Below are positions 1 to 9,267 of a stretch of 64,000 nt of DNA, piece after piece. Location: the NCBI GenBank assembly GCA_030156535.1, contig JASGMJ010000002.1, positions 62,001 through 126,000 on the forward strand, in the 5' to 3' direction. The stretch comes from Candidatus Sumerlaeota bacterium. Its GTDB lineage: Bacteria > Sumerlaeota > Sumerlaeia > SLMS01 > JAHLLQ01. A model generated the notes under the pieces. The model was given only the letters and a program-made list of their open reading frames with translations, made no database searches and was not told where the DNA came from. Position 1 is the stretch's first letter. The number at the start of each line of letters is the position of its first letter. Both the position numbers and the translations under genes were made by a program.

Positions 1-218
1 TGGAGGAGCGGACTCCCTGCTCGGTTTGCCACGACGCGCATGGGATCGACGGCGCAGCGGGCAACGCGGTGAACAACGCGCACCTGATCAACTTCGATTT
101 GTCGGTCGTGTCGCCGCTGTCCTCGACGGGGGAAATCGAGTATGTTTCGCAGGGCAATGGCACAGGGTACTGCACACTGCGTTGCCACGGCGAAAATCAT
201 CATGAAGAGGGTTACTGA
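1..218 (+). CDS. C-terminal part of a multihaem c-type cytochrome-like protein (5' truncated by window edge)
   Basis: The frame is open from the left edge (first full codon at base 3) to TGA at 216-218, giving 71 residues. It shows a canonical haem-attachment motif CSVCH (bases 18-32) and a second, stretched CTLRCH motif (171-188), followed by a His-rich end (GENHHEEGY). CxxCH and CxxxCH motifs bind c-type haem covalently in exported electron-transfer proteins of the doubled-CxxCH/multihaem class, so a periplasmic redox role is inferred. Any signal peptide and further haem sites lie outside the window. The gene converges on the lipoprotein gene ending at 241. Confidence 0.6.
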   Translation, partial: EERTPCSVCHDAHGIDGAAGNAVNNAHLINFDLSVVSPLSSTGEIEYVSQGNGTGYCTLRCHGENHHEEGY

Positions 219-240
219 GTAGGGGAGGAGTTGCTCATGC

Positions 241-687
241 TCAGTTGTCCGCGAGGCGGGCGCGGACGAGGGGATCGTTCTCGGCGGAGAGCAGCGCGCC
301 GCGTTCGGCGGCGAGGAGCGGGGGGTTGAGCCGTGCGAGTGCTTCGATGGCGAAGGCCCGCACGTCGGGCGAGTGGTCCTCGCGGGCGACACGCAGCATG
401 GCGGCGCCGTCGGATGCGTCGCCGGTGCGGCCCAGGGCGATGACGGCTTCGATGGCCTGCTCGTCGGTGATTGTTGTTGTGCCGGAGGCGAGGCGCTCTT
501 CGAGCAGGGCGCGCAGCGGTGCGGCGAGTTCGGCGTCGCCGCTCTTGCCGGCACGGTGCAGCTCGTGCGGCGTCACGTCCTCGTAGTTGCCTTCGCGCAG
601 GGAAGCGGACGACGCGCAACCCGACGTCATCAGTGCCGCGGCGACGGTTGCTGCCGCGAAGGTGGCGGCGAAGGGGCGGCTCACCAT
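241..687 (-). CDS. Small lipoprotein with HEAT-like helical repeats
   Basis: 148 residues. The N-terminus is hydrophobic and ends in a lipobox-like MTSGC, so Cys24 would be lipidated and the protein anchored in an envelope membrane. Residues about 75-125 (EAVIALGRTGDASDG, then DVRAFAIEALARL) look like HEAT/PBS-lyase-type helical repeats, usually protein-binding scaffolds. The ATG lies 7 nt inside the end of the upstream gene, with an AGGAGA ribosome site 8 nt ahead, so the two are one transcription unit and probably translationally coupled. Function unknown; the repeat assignment is by eye. Confidence 0.7.
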   Translation of the reverse strand: MVSRPFAATFAAATVAAALMTSGCASSASLREGNYEDVTPHELHRAGKSGDAELAAPLRALLEERLASGTTTITDEQAIEAVIALGRTGDASDGAAMLRVAREDHSPDVRAFAIEALARLNPPLLAAERGALLSAENDPLVRARLADN

Positions 688-1469
688 TGTTTGTTCTCCT
701 GCAGGCGTGCCTTGATGTTGTTGGCGAGGCGGTTCGCGGGGTTTTTGAGCAGGGACTTTTGGACTTCAAGTTTGGCGCGTTCCGGGCGTTTGAGTTTCAT
801 CCATGCCTGCGCGAGGAAGGCGTGGTGGACGTCGGCGTGCTGCTCGTCATTCTTCGCGCAGAGGGCGAAGGTCTCGACGGCTTTGTCGAGGTCGCCGCCG
901 TTGATGGGGGGATTGTTGAGGAACATGAGTCCCTGGGCACGGCGCGCCTGCCAGTTGGTGGAGTCCTGCGAGACGGCGAACTCAATGTCGGATTTCGCGG
1001 TGGGGCCGTAGCGCATGCCGGAGAGCGGGCCGTCGATGCGGTGGACGGTGCATTCGCCGCAGAGGCGGTAGGCTTCGGATTTTTCCTGTTTGGTGGTGGC
1101 GAGGCGTTTGGCTTTTTCGGCGTGTTCGGCGCCCTTTTCGCCCCAGAGGGCCTGCTGGGCGCGCATGGCTTTCTCGCGTGCCTTGTCGACCTTGCCGGTC
1201 TGGCGGTCGACGCGCAGGAGATCGGCGCGGGCGAGGTAGCCCTTTGCCGCCGCGATGTTCAGGGCATAGCTGTCGGGTTCGGCGTTGACGGCCTGGAGGA
1301 TGGCCTTGAGGGCTTCGAGGATCGGGGCGTCCTCGTTGGTGAAAATGGCGTCGTCGAGTGCCATGATGAGGTCGTCGGCGGGGGCGTCGTCGGTGGATTC
1401 CTGGGCGCGCGCCGGTGCGAAGGTCATCAGGATGCCGGCACTCAGCAGGAGGAGGAGGCGAAGGCTCAT
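681..1469 (-). CDS. Exported protein with TPR-like C-terminus
   Basis: 262 residues. The ATG at 1469 is preceded by GGAG at a good distance and begins a clear signal peptide (Leu-rich, then APARAQ, cleavage near residue 22). The frame stays open far upstream, but that part has no sensible start and shadow-like composition. The C-terminal third (from about NWQARRAQGLMFL) has paired helices of TPR type ending in a Lys/Arg-rich segment. A CGEC motif lies mid-protein and could bind metal or form a disulfide. The gene overlaps the following lipoprotein gene by 7 nt. Likely a periplasmic or outer-membrane-associated scaffold of unknown role. Confidence 0.7.
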   Translation of the reverse strand: MSLRLLLLLSAGILMTFAPARAQESTDDAPADDLIMALDDAIFTNEDAPILEALKAILQAVNAEPDSYALNIAAAKGYLARADLLRVDRQTGKVDKAREKAMRAQQALWGEKGAEHAEKAKRLATTKQEKSEAYRLCGECTVHRIDGPLSGMRYGPTAKSDIEFAVSQDSTNWQARRAQGLMFLNNPPINGGDLDKAVETFALCAKNDEQHADVHHAFLAQAWMKLKRPERAKLEVQKSLLKNPANRLANNIKARLQENKQW

Positions 1470-1588
1470 GAGAGGGCTCCGGGGAGAGATGGGCCAAGGC
1501 AACGCAAGGGCGGTTCCAAGCGTGCGCGTGCTGTCTCGCGCGAGGCCGGGCGTGGGAAGGGTAACTCTTACGGATGGGCGGGAAAGTC

Positions 1589-2140
1589 TTACTGGCCGCC
1601 GTCCTCGGCGTCGTGCTTGCAGGCCTCGTCGAGGCACTTCATTTCGCACGAGTCGTCGCACAGGGGGCATTTGTCGGGGCCGGGGCAGACGAACTGGTGA
1701 TGGCGGAAGCCTTCGGCGAAGGCCTTGGCCTGCTCGTGGTGGCTGAGGGAATACTGGAGGAACATGAGGAGCTTGGCGCGTGTTTCCGCGCTGACAAGGT
1801 GCTCGATCTTGCAGGAGTCGATTTCGGCCTGGGTGGGGTCCACGCCGAGGACGTCCTTGAAGAAAATGACGAAGGAGCGGTTGGCGAGGTGGACGTCGTG
1901 GGCGACCTTTTCGCCCTGCTCGGTGAGGCCGAGGAAGCGATTGCGGTCCTCGGCGACGTAGCCCTTGGCCTTGAGGGCCTTGAGGCTGACGGACGCGGAG
2001 CCCGGGGTGATTTCCAGGAGGCGGGCGACGTCGGTCACGCGGGCATAGCCCTGCTCCTTGAGCAGGTCCTGAATGGCCATCAGATAGTGGGCCATGCTGT
2101 GGGTGACCTGTTGATCGTCGAACTCTTTCCAAACTTGCAT
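1589..2140 (-). CDS. DtxR/MntR-family metal-dependent transcriptional repressor with Cys-rich tail
   Basis: 183 residues. The N-terminal winged helix (residues about 12-70, with TPGSASVSLKALKAKGYV) is the DNA-binding domain of the DtxR/MntR family. The following helical part carries the metal-site signature C-x-I-E-H (SCKIEHLVS), used by the family to sense Fe2+ or Mn2+ and to dimerise. The C-terminus (residues 150-183) has six cysteines (152, 158, 161, 165, 169, 174) in CxxC-like spacing, not part of the usual family architecture; it could hold zinc or an Fe-S cluster. The ATG at 2140 was chosen because the domain starts immediately after it. No uptake system lies next to it, so its targets are unknown. 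Confidence 0.85.
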   Translation of the reverse strand: MQVWKEFDDQQVTHSMAHYLMAIQDLLKEQGYARVTDVARLLEITPGSASVSLKALKAKGYVAEDRNRFLGLTEQGEKVAHDVHLANRSFVIFFKDVLGVDPTQAEIDSCKIEHLVSAETRAKLLMFLQYSLSHHEQAKAFAEGFRHHQFVCPGPDKCPLCDDSCEMKCLDEACKHDAEDGGQ

Positions 2141-2350
2141 GGTGCCGTTTCCGTGGTTCGATTGCGCGTCGCGGGTGTGGTCTGATGCCCCAGCTGGACG
2201 GTGCCTCAGGGCGGGCCTCCGAGCAAGGCACAATTCGTTCCTGGTCGCTCGTACCTCGTGGTTCGGCTGGCGGGTCATGCGCCAGAGGAGGGGGCCCGTG
2301 GCATGGGTATTCTCCCCTTGGGGAGCAGCACCCCATTGGCGGCGAAGGGT

Positions 2351-3715
<1,365 letters not shown>

Positions 3716-3993
3716 GGGAGTCCACGTGGGGGTGAGTTTGCCTCTAAACGGCTCGCGTGAATCTCTATGATACAGTCGATGTGTGTGTCGAGGGGAATCG
3801 GCAGGGCGTGATGGAAACGCCGGGATTCTACCTGGCCAGCCGCTCAGGTGTCCGAAGATGCCAAAGCGAGAGTGTTCTGTTCCTCCGTTGACGCACGGCG
3901 GGGAGTTGGGCAGCGTTCGCTCGCCGCCGGGGTGGGGGAACCGCACCGGCACATTTCTGCTCCGCCTTGCGCGGGCCGATGGAGTCAGTCATC

Positions 3994-5076
3994 ATGGGCA
4001 GCACGGATCGAAAGGTGAATTTCAACGCGGGACCGGGTCTTTTGCCTCGCGAAGTCATCGAGGAAGTGAGGGAGAACCTGCTGTCTCTTGGGTCGTCCGG
4101 CGTCGGCGTGATGGAACACTCGCACCGCGGCAAGGAGTTCGTGGCGGTGCTGGAGGCGGCCGAGGCGGGTTGCCGCGATCTGCTGGGCCTGAACGACGAG
4201 TGGGCGGTTCTGTTTCTCTCGGGCGGGGCGAGCACGCAGTTCTACATGGCTCCGATGAACTTCCTCAACGGGGGCACGGCGAACTATCTGGACACGGGCG
4301 ACTGGTCGGCCAAGGCCATCAAGGAAGCGCAGCGCTTCGGCACCGTTCACATCGCCGCCAGCAGCAAGGCGGAGAAGTACGTGCGCATTCCGTCAGGGCC
4401 GCTGGACGAGGCACCCGGCGCGGTCTACACGCACTTCACGTCGAACAACACGATCTACGGCACGCAGTGGCGCCAGGAGCCCGAGGCCAAGTCGCCGCTG
4501 ATTTGCGACGCCTCCTCCGACATCATGTCGCGTCCGGTGGCGCTCGACAAGTACGCGATGATCTACGCGGGCGCGCAGAAGAACCTGGGCCCGGCGGGCG
4601 TGACGCTCGTCGTCGTGCGCAAGGACTTCGCCGCGTCGGGGCGCAAGGACATCCCGACGATGCTGCGCTACACGACGCACATCGAGAAGGAAAGCTGCTT
4701 CAACACGCCGCCTTGCCTGCCGATCTACGTGATGGCGCTGGTGTTCAAGTGGCTGGCCAAGAAGGGCGGGCTCGAAGGCATCGAGAAGCACAACGAGGCG
4801 AAGGCCAAGGTGCTCTACGATTGCCTGGACGGCAGCGCGTTCTGGACGACGCCGGTGGAGAAGGCGAGCCGCTCGCTGATGAACGTGGTGTGGCGCCTGC
4901 CGAGCGAGGAGCTGGAGAAGAAGCTGGTGGCGGATGCTTCCGCGGCGGGCTTCCACGGCATCAAGGGGCACCGCAACGTCGGCGGCCTGCGCGCGAGCAT
5001 CTACAACGCGATGGAGCTGGCGGACGTGGAACGCTTCGTGGCGTTCCTGAAGAGCTGGGAGAAGGCGAACGGCTGA
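3994..5076 (+). CDS. serC: Phosphoserine aminotransferase
   Basis: 360 residues, the family length. SerC is a PLP enzyme that converts 3-phosphohydroxypyruvate and glutamate to phosphoserine in serine synthesis, and also acts in pyridoxal phosphate synthesis. Visible family marks are NFNAGPGLLP at the N-terminus, GGAS phosphate binding (77-80), D172 and the Schiff-base lysine K196 in AGAQKNLGPAG. Of three in-frame starts (TTG 3967, ATG 3979, ATG 3994) the last has GGAG 9 nt upstream and fits the usual N-terminus. The gene stands alone and ends in a strong hairpin. serA is not in the window. Confidence 0.95.
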   Translation: MGSTDRKVNFNAGPGLLPREVIEEVRENLLSLGSSGVGVMEHSHRGKEFVAVLEAAEAGCRDLLGLNDEWAVLFLSGGASTQFYMAPMNFLNGGTANYLDTGDWSAKAIKEAQRFGTVHIAASSKAEKYVRIPSGPLDEAPGAVYTHFTSNNTIYGTQWRQEPEAKSPLICDASSDIMSRPVALDKYAMIYAGAQKNLGPAGVTLVVVRKDFAASGRKDIPTMLRYTTHIEKESCFNTPPCLPIYVMALVFKWLAKKGGLEGIEKHNEAKAKVLYDCLDGSAFWTTPVEKASRSLMNVVWRLPSEELEKKLVADASAAGFHGIKGHRNVGGLRASIYNAMELADVERFVAFLKSWEKANG

Positions 5077-5100
5077 AAGCCGGGCGCCCTCAACGAATCG

Positions 5101-5141
5101 CAAGAGAACGGGGCCTCCAGCGCGGAGGCCCCGTTCTCTTG
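5101..5141 (+). terminator. Long perfect hairpin after serC
   Basis: An 18-bp perfect inverted repeat (5101-5118 and 5124-5141) with a 5-nt AGCGC loop starts 24 nt after the serC stop. There is no long T-run, only a short T-rich end within the stem (TTCTCTTG). Position and stability make it the likely serC transcription terminator, possibly working in both directions. Confidence 0.75.
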
Positions 5142-5308
5142 TACTCGGCCACTCCGAAGCGTGTCCAGAGGGGTGAGAGGAAGGTTGTGCGGCGACGCCT
5201 TCGGCATGGGGAACATTATATTCCCCAGTTGGCATTTGGCGTTTCCAGGATACTCAGCACCCTTGCAGGGTTGAGCGGATTAGCGGCTTGGATGGTCTAT
5301 TCTGCTTT

Positions 5309-5336
5309 TTGAGATGAGAACGCTACTCACTACAAT
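5309..5336 (+). promoter_or_regulatory. Predicted sigma-70-type promoter for the 5430-8929 operon
   Basis: TTGAGA (5309-5314), a 16-bp spacer and TACAAT (5331-5336) make a good housekeeping-type promoter about 95 nt before the ATG at 5430. The rest of the gene-free stretch 5077-5429 holds the serC terminator and an isolated AGGGTTGAGCGGA segment at about 5266-5278 that resembles a motif near 26.07 kb. I see nothing else in it. Confidence 0.45.
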
Positions 5337-5429
5337 CGCTTCATGCTTATACGCAAAATTGCTCTTGACCTTGGCGGCGGAGGATGAAAATTAGGAGGCA
5401 GTCTCCAGAAGAAGAAAGGAGGATTTCGC

Positions 5430-7274
5430 ATGGCAACAGGCTTACGAGAAGCAATTGTAGGTGTTTTGCTGCTTGGCGCCGGAACGATCTGTGCGCAAGT
5501 TCCGCCATTAGCATTACGCGAGGCAGAATCTCTCCTTTCTGAGGGGCGACCCAACGAGGCGATTGGCAAACTTGAGCAACTCAAGCTTACACCCGAGTCC
5601 GCAAGCTGGCAGGAGCGGATGGCCATCTTGGAAGCCCGTGCTCTAATTGAGTCGGGTGAGGTGGAGCAGGTATTGGCACGCTTGGAGGGTGCTGAATCTG
5701 CTGAACTAAGACTGGTGCGGGCCGATGCCTTGGCACGTTTGGGGCGTAGCCTTGAAGCCGTGGGCGCGCTGCATGAACTGGCGCTTGACGCAGACTCCGG
5801 CATCTCGGGAGCAAAGGCGCAGAACAGCGTTTTTGACCATTACTGGGATGATGATGAATACGAGCAGTTTCTGAACTTCCGAGAAGAATTGAGTGGGGCG
5901 GGAATTCCTGTGCTGGGGCCACGGCATGTACAGGCTGGATATATCTTGCTCCGCCAAACGCACAATACTGAGGCGGCGCGTGCGGCGTTTGCCGAGGCAG
6001 TGGAAGATGTAAATGCGAAGCCCGAAGCCGAGGCGGCTCTCGAGTGGATCGATGTTCTCGATCTTGCTGCGAGCCAGTATGCCACGGAAATCAGTGTGCA
6101 AGACTCCATGCGTGCGTGGGTGCATCAGACGCAGGGAGGCATCGTGCGGCCGATCAATTCAAACTTGACGGCACTGCGAACGATCCGTTACGCAGAAGCG
6201 ATACATGCGGAGAAACCTGAGACAGCGCTCAGACTGGTCAAAGCTGTTGCTCGCGAGCCTCTGTTTGCCGACCGTGCTGCGCGAGCACGCTTTCTGGAAG
6301 ACATATGGTCAGGCGTGCAGTCTGGTGAGGCAGGAGCCCGCTGGGCAAAGGAGCAGGAAGTCACAGCCCACGTGCGCAAAGCCCTTGAGGCAAACCGTCG
6401 CAAGGAGTTCTACGCTGCGCTTACAGCTATTGACGCTGCGCTTGATACATATCCTGACAGCTTGCAAGTTCCTGATGCTTATCTCCGTCGCGCATATATT
6501 CTCCTGAATGCCGATAGGGATGCAGATGCGCGGATGGCGTTTGAGCAGTGTCTTATTCATAATGCGTATTTGGGTGTCGAACATCCATTGAATCTGGAGG
6601 CGGCAGCACGGCTCAAGAACATTGCACACGCAGATTTTTATGGCCTCGCTACAAGCATTTGGGACGATCCCTCCACTGAAATGGCCAATGCTTCCAAGCT
6701 CGATATCGTGCGCGAGGCACTCACAACATGGAGCACGACTGCGCCGGTAGATTCCGCAGACCATTGGATGATCACCCTCGAAGAAGGCGGTGTGCTATTC
6801 GAGGAAGCGAGGATGTTGGGCACCCCCTCGGCGTGGGAACTAACGCGTGAATACTTGAAACGCACCCTCATCGACGTTCCCGAGGCACCACTTGAACTGC
6901 GCGCGATCGCTGACCTGATGCTTCTTGAAACATTTTATTGGGAGGAACGCTATCGAGATGTGGTTGGGCAGTACGAGCCAATGTGGTCTAGTTACCCTGA
7001 AAACTGGAAAGTCCTTGGCAGTGCTACAGTGTATACAGCATTCGCATTACGTTTCATGGGAAAGAATGATGAAGCGTCGCGCCTGATGGCAAGGATTCCA
7101 GAGCGTATCCCCTCCGATGCTCCCTATTTCCCCACGATGAACTATCACTTGTATGCGATGTATGACGAGGCTACTCGGGCGAAGTACGGTGGTGAAATGG
7201 AAGTCTATGATCGAATCCGAGATATGGCGCGAAGACGATTTCCCAACCATCCAATGCATGACCTATACTGGTGA
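5430..7274 (+). CDS. Exported TPR/helical-repeat protein of unknown function
   Basis: 614 residues. Signal peptide with cleavage after ICA (residue 22). AGGAGG lies 8 nt before the ATG. The whole mature part is helical with recurring TPR-like pairs (ALREAESLLSEGRPNEAIGKL near the N-terminus, later ARAAFAEAVEDVNAKPEAE and DADARMAFEQCLIHNAYL), suggesting a periplasmic or surface-exposed solenoid. It is the first of three closely spaced genes (11- and 9-nt gaps) that all encode exported proteins and are noticeably more A/T-rich than the rest of the window. That suggests different codon selection or acquisition by transfer. No enzymatic motif seen. Confidence 0.7.
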   Translation: MATGLREAIVGVLLLGAGTICAQVPPLALREAESLLSEGRPNEAIGKLEQLKLTPESASWQERMAILEARALIESGEVEQVLARLEGAESAELRLVRADALARLGRSLEAVGALHELALDADSGISGAKAQNSVFDHYWDDDEYEQFLNFREELSGAGIPVLGPRHVQAGYILLRQTHNTEAARAAFAEAVEDVNAKPEAEAALEWIDVLDLAASQYATEISVQDSMRAWVHQTQGGIVRPINSNLTALRTIRYAEAIHAEKPETALRLVKAVAREPLFADRAARARFLEDIWSGVQSGEAGARWAKEQEVTAHVRKALEANRRKEFYAALTAIDAALDTYPDSLQVPDAYLRRAYILLNADRDADARMAFEQCLIHNAYLGVEHPLNLEAAARLKNIAHADFYGLATSIWDDPSTEMANASKLDIVREALTTWSTTAPVDSADHWMITLEEGGVLFEEARMLGTPSAWELTREYLKRTLIDVPEAPLELRAIADLMLLETFYWEERYRDVVGQYEPMWSSYPENWKVLGSATVYTAFALRFMGKNDEASRLMARIPERIPSDAPYFPTMNYHLYAMYDEATRAKYGGEMEVYDRIRDMARRRFPNHPMHDLYW

Positions 7275-7285
7275 GGAGGTAAGCA

Positions 7286-7714
7286 ATGCACATGACTCGA
7301 AAAGCAGCAGTATTGTCCTTCGCCTTTCTTATGCTCTTAGCAGGATATGGCGAATCCGCCGGGCCACCTCCACCAGGCTCCTGTTGTGCCGTTTTTGTGG
7401 CCTGTCCCAGTCCTGATGACGCAGCCAATACATGTGAGGCAACAGGTGGCAATGTCGAAGTCGATGGTCAGTGCTACGTGTGTACACCTGGAGGTTCCGG
7501 CTACACTTGCCTAAGAACACCTAACCCTGCTAATATATGCACACTGCCGACGTGGGGCTTTACAAGCTGTGGAACAGCGCAAATGGGGGCATGCCGTCAT
7601 AGATATTTTTTGGGTTGGGATTGCCTGATCCAAAGTACTGGTGGCCCTTGTGGCCGCATGTCACTATGCAATGACAATTGCACTGGTGCGTGGGTTGCCT
7701 ATCCACGACTGTGA
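7286..7714 (+). CDS. Small secreted cysteine-rich protein
   Basis: 142 residues from ATG 7286, or 140 from ATG 7292. GGAGG lies just upstream, directly after the previous stop. The signal peptide is followed by a short Pro-rich linker (GPPPPGS). The mature part contains 14 cysteines, an even number and very dense for about 115 residues, in spacings such as CC, CYVC and CNDNC, consistent with a disulfide-stabilised extracytoplasmic domain. I do not recognise the family. It lies between two other exported proteins in one operon, so it may be part of a surface or secreted complex. Confidence 0.65.
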   Translation: MHMTRKAAVLSFAFLMLLAGYGESAGPPPPGSCCAVFVACPSPDDAANTCEATGGNVEVDGQCYVCTPGGSGYTCLRTPNPANICTLPTWGFTSCGTAQMGACRHRYFLGWDCLIQSTGGPCGRMSLCNDNCTGAWVAYPRL

Positions 7715-7723
7715 GGTTGAGCC

Positions 7724-8929
7724 ATGAAAGTGAATGCCGCGCTCTTCTTTCTTTGTCTGCTGTTTTCGCCACTCGGAGCCGAGGAGGTTTCCCGGGCGGA
7801 GCTTGTCCAGTCCATGCAGGCCCGTGAGGCACGCCTTGAGAGAGCGGCAGTGGTCTACGATTATTACAATCCGGAAGACCGCCTGCGCTATCGCATCTTG
7901 GAGGCATGGGTTGGCAATCTTCGCGTGAGGGAATTGCTGAACCCGAATGCCGATGCCGAGCATTCAAGTTACCGCCAGATGACCGCGTATGATGGTAGTA
8001 TCGTCTGGGCTTGGAATGACCGTGGCAACTCCGCCTCCATTACCTACCCAACCGCTCCTCTTGAAGCATCGCTGCTTCGCTCAAGCGAATCCCCTGTCTA
8101 CCTGACGATCAGAGCCAACGATACTTCCGATCCCCTCTTGTCCTACCTCTGGTCGGACGAGGACATGGAACCGTCGTTTACGCAGGCGGAAGCGGAACGG
8201 CGTCTGGCAGAAGTCACTGGCCCGGGCGAACTCCTGAAGCTCTATTATTCGCAGCGCAGGGTCGAAGTGGTTCGTGATGGAGGGGTTGCAGAAACCGTCG
8301 TGCAGATACCAATGGCACCCGAATCGCCACGGGCAACGGTCTACCGCCATTGGGTGGAATCGGATGGGTTCATCAATAGATGGACCATGAGCTTGCCCGG
8401 GTGGGACATGCCCGTGGTGGATTGCAAGGTTTTGGCCTCGAATGTTTTCGAGGGCAAAAAGTTGCCCGTGGAATACGAACTTGAGCTTGGCGTGCTGTCA
8501 GCGAAGGGAGAGTCCGGAAAATCACGGGTCGTGATAAGGAAATGGATCCTTCCCCCAAGCCTGAAACTCGATGAAACGGATTTCGTTCCGGGTGAGTTCT
8601 TTCCGTCAGGAACACTTGTTGGTATCGCGGGCGATCCCGCGGGCGGTTATGTCGTCAAAGAGAACGGCGAGCGGTCCGTTGATTACAGCGAGCATCGCGC
8701 CGATGCGGCGGGGGGGATGGTTTCGTTCTTCGACTTGCTCACCGATGAAGGGCTGGACTTCTTCTTCAGTGACTTGACGGGAGAACCCTCCTACCGCGCC
8801 GCGCTCGCCAAGTTACAGCTTCAGGATCAGGAGGCGCTTCATTCGCCGAATCCAAGTGGCAACATCCCGAGCCAGATAATGGGTGTGACGCCGAACGCGG
8901 CACAATTGGAGCAGATGAAAAGGCAGTGA
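7724..8929 (+). CDS. Exported protein of unknown function
   Basis: 401 residues with a signal peptide (MKVNAALFFLCLLF, cleavage near LGA at residue 19). The mature protein is acidic with alternating beta-like segments (for example RVVIRKWILPPSLKLDE). Its N-terminal layout (helix SRAELVQSMQARE then YDYYNPED and RYRILEAW) recalls LolA/outer-membrane lipoprotein-sorting-like folds, but this is only an impression and no diagnostic motif is present. It is the last gene of the three-gene operon; downstream lies a palindromic repeat. Lower GC content than the flanking genes. Confidence 0.65.
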   Translation: MKVNAALFFLCLLFSPLGAEEVSRAELVQSMQAREARLERAAVVYDYYNPEDRLRYRILEAWVGNLRVRELLNPNADAEHSSYRQMTAYDGSIVWAWNDRGNSASITYPTAPLEASLLRSSESPVYLTIRANDTSDPLLSYLWSDEDMEPSFTQAEAERRLAEVTGPGELLKLYYSQRRVEVVRDGGVAETVVQIPMAPESPRATVYRHWVESDGFINRWTMSLPGWDMPVVDCKVLASNVFEGKKLPVEYELELGVLSAKGESGKSRVVIRKWILPPSLKLDETDFVPGEFFPSGTLVGIAGDPAGGYVVKENGERSVDYSEHRADAAGGMVSFFDLLTDEGLDFFFSDLTGEPSYRAALAKLQLQDQEALHSPNPSGNIPSQIMGVTPNAAQLEQMKRQ

Positions 8930-8980
8930 CAGCGCCTTGCCGTGGACGCCACCAAGAGACGGGTTTCCTTTAGGAGAAAT

Positions 8981-9074
8981 CGTTCAGTCGTCCCTTCGGG
9001 ACTCTGGCTTCTTATTGTTCACAGGTACCCAGCACTAAAGTGCTGGGCTACGATCAGTCGTCCCTCCGGGACTC
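8981..9074 (+). repeat. REP-like composite palindromic repeat, copy A
   Basis: About 94 bp made of three small palindromes: TCGTCCCTTCGGGACTC, a central CCCAGCACTAAAGTGCTGGG (9028-9047), and a second CAGTCGTCCCTCCGGGACTC. The same architecture recurs at 25860, 26298 (reverse), 26863 and 57305 (reverse), with a one-arm form at 51030. In the gene-free stretch 8930-9267 the remainder holds only a degenerate TTCGTG-rich segment (about 9124-9180). Confidence 0.9.
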
Positions 9075-9267
9075 CATTCCTTGAATTGCAACGGTCATTG
9101 TTTTCAGTCGGCGCTCTTTCTTCCTTCGTGAAGATTCGTGCAATTCGTGGCTTCTTCTTGGTGCTCTTTGTGGTGAAATCGCTTCACGACACGAGTTGTG
9201 AGCACCGCTCTGGCCGAGGCGCGGATATCGAAGCAGGTTCCTGCAACGTCTTTCAGCGTTTCCCGCC

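Noticed and set aside
2312-2325. CTCCCC-TT-GGGGAG palindrome downstream of the response regulator gene
   Set aside because: A two-base loop and no T-run make it a poor terminator. It may be a binding site, but there is no support.
3783-5312. Long plus-strand frame overlapping serC
   Set aside because: Shadow of serC in another frame; Arg/Gly-rich without domains.
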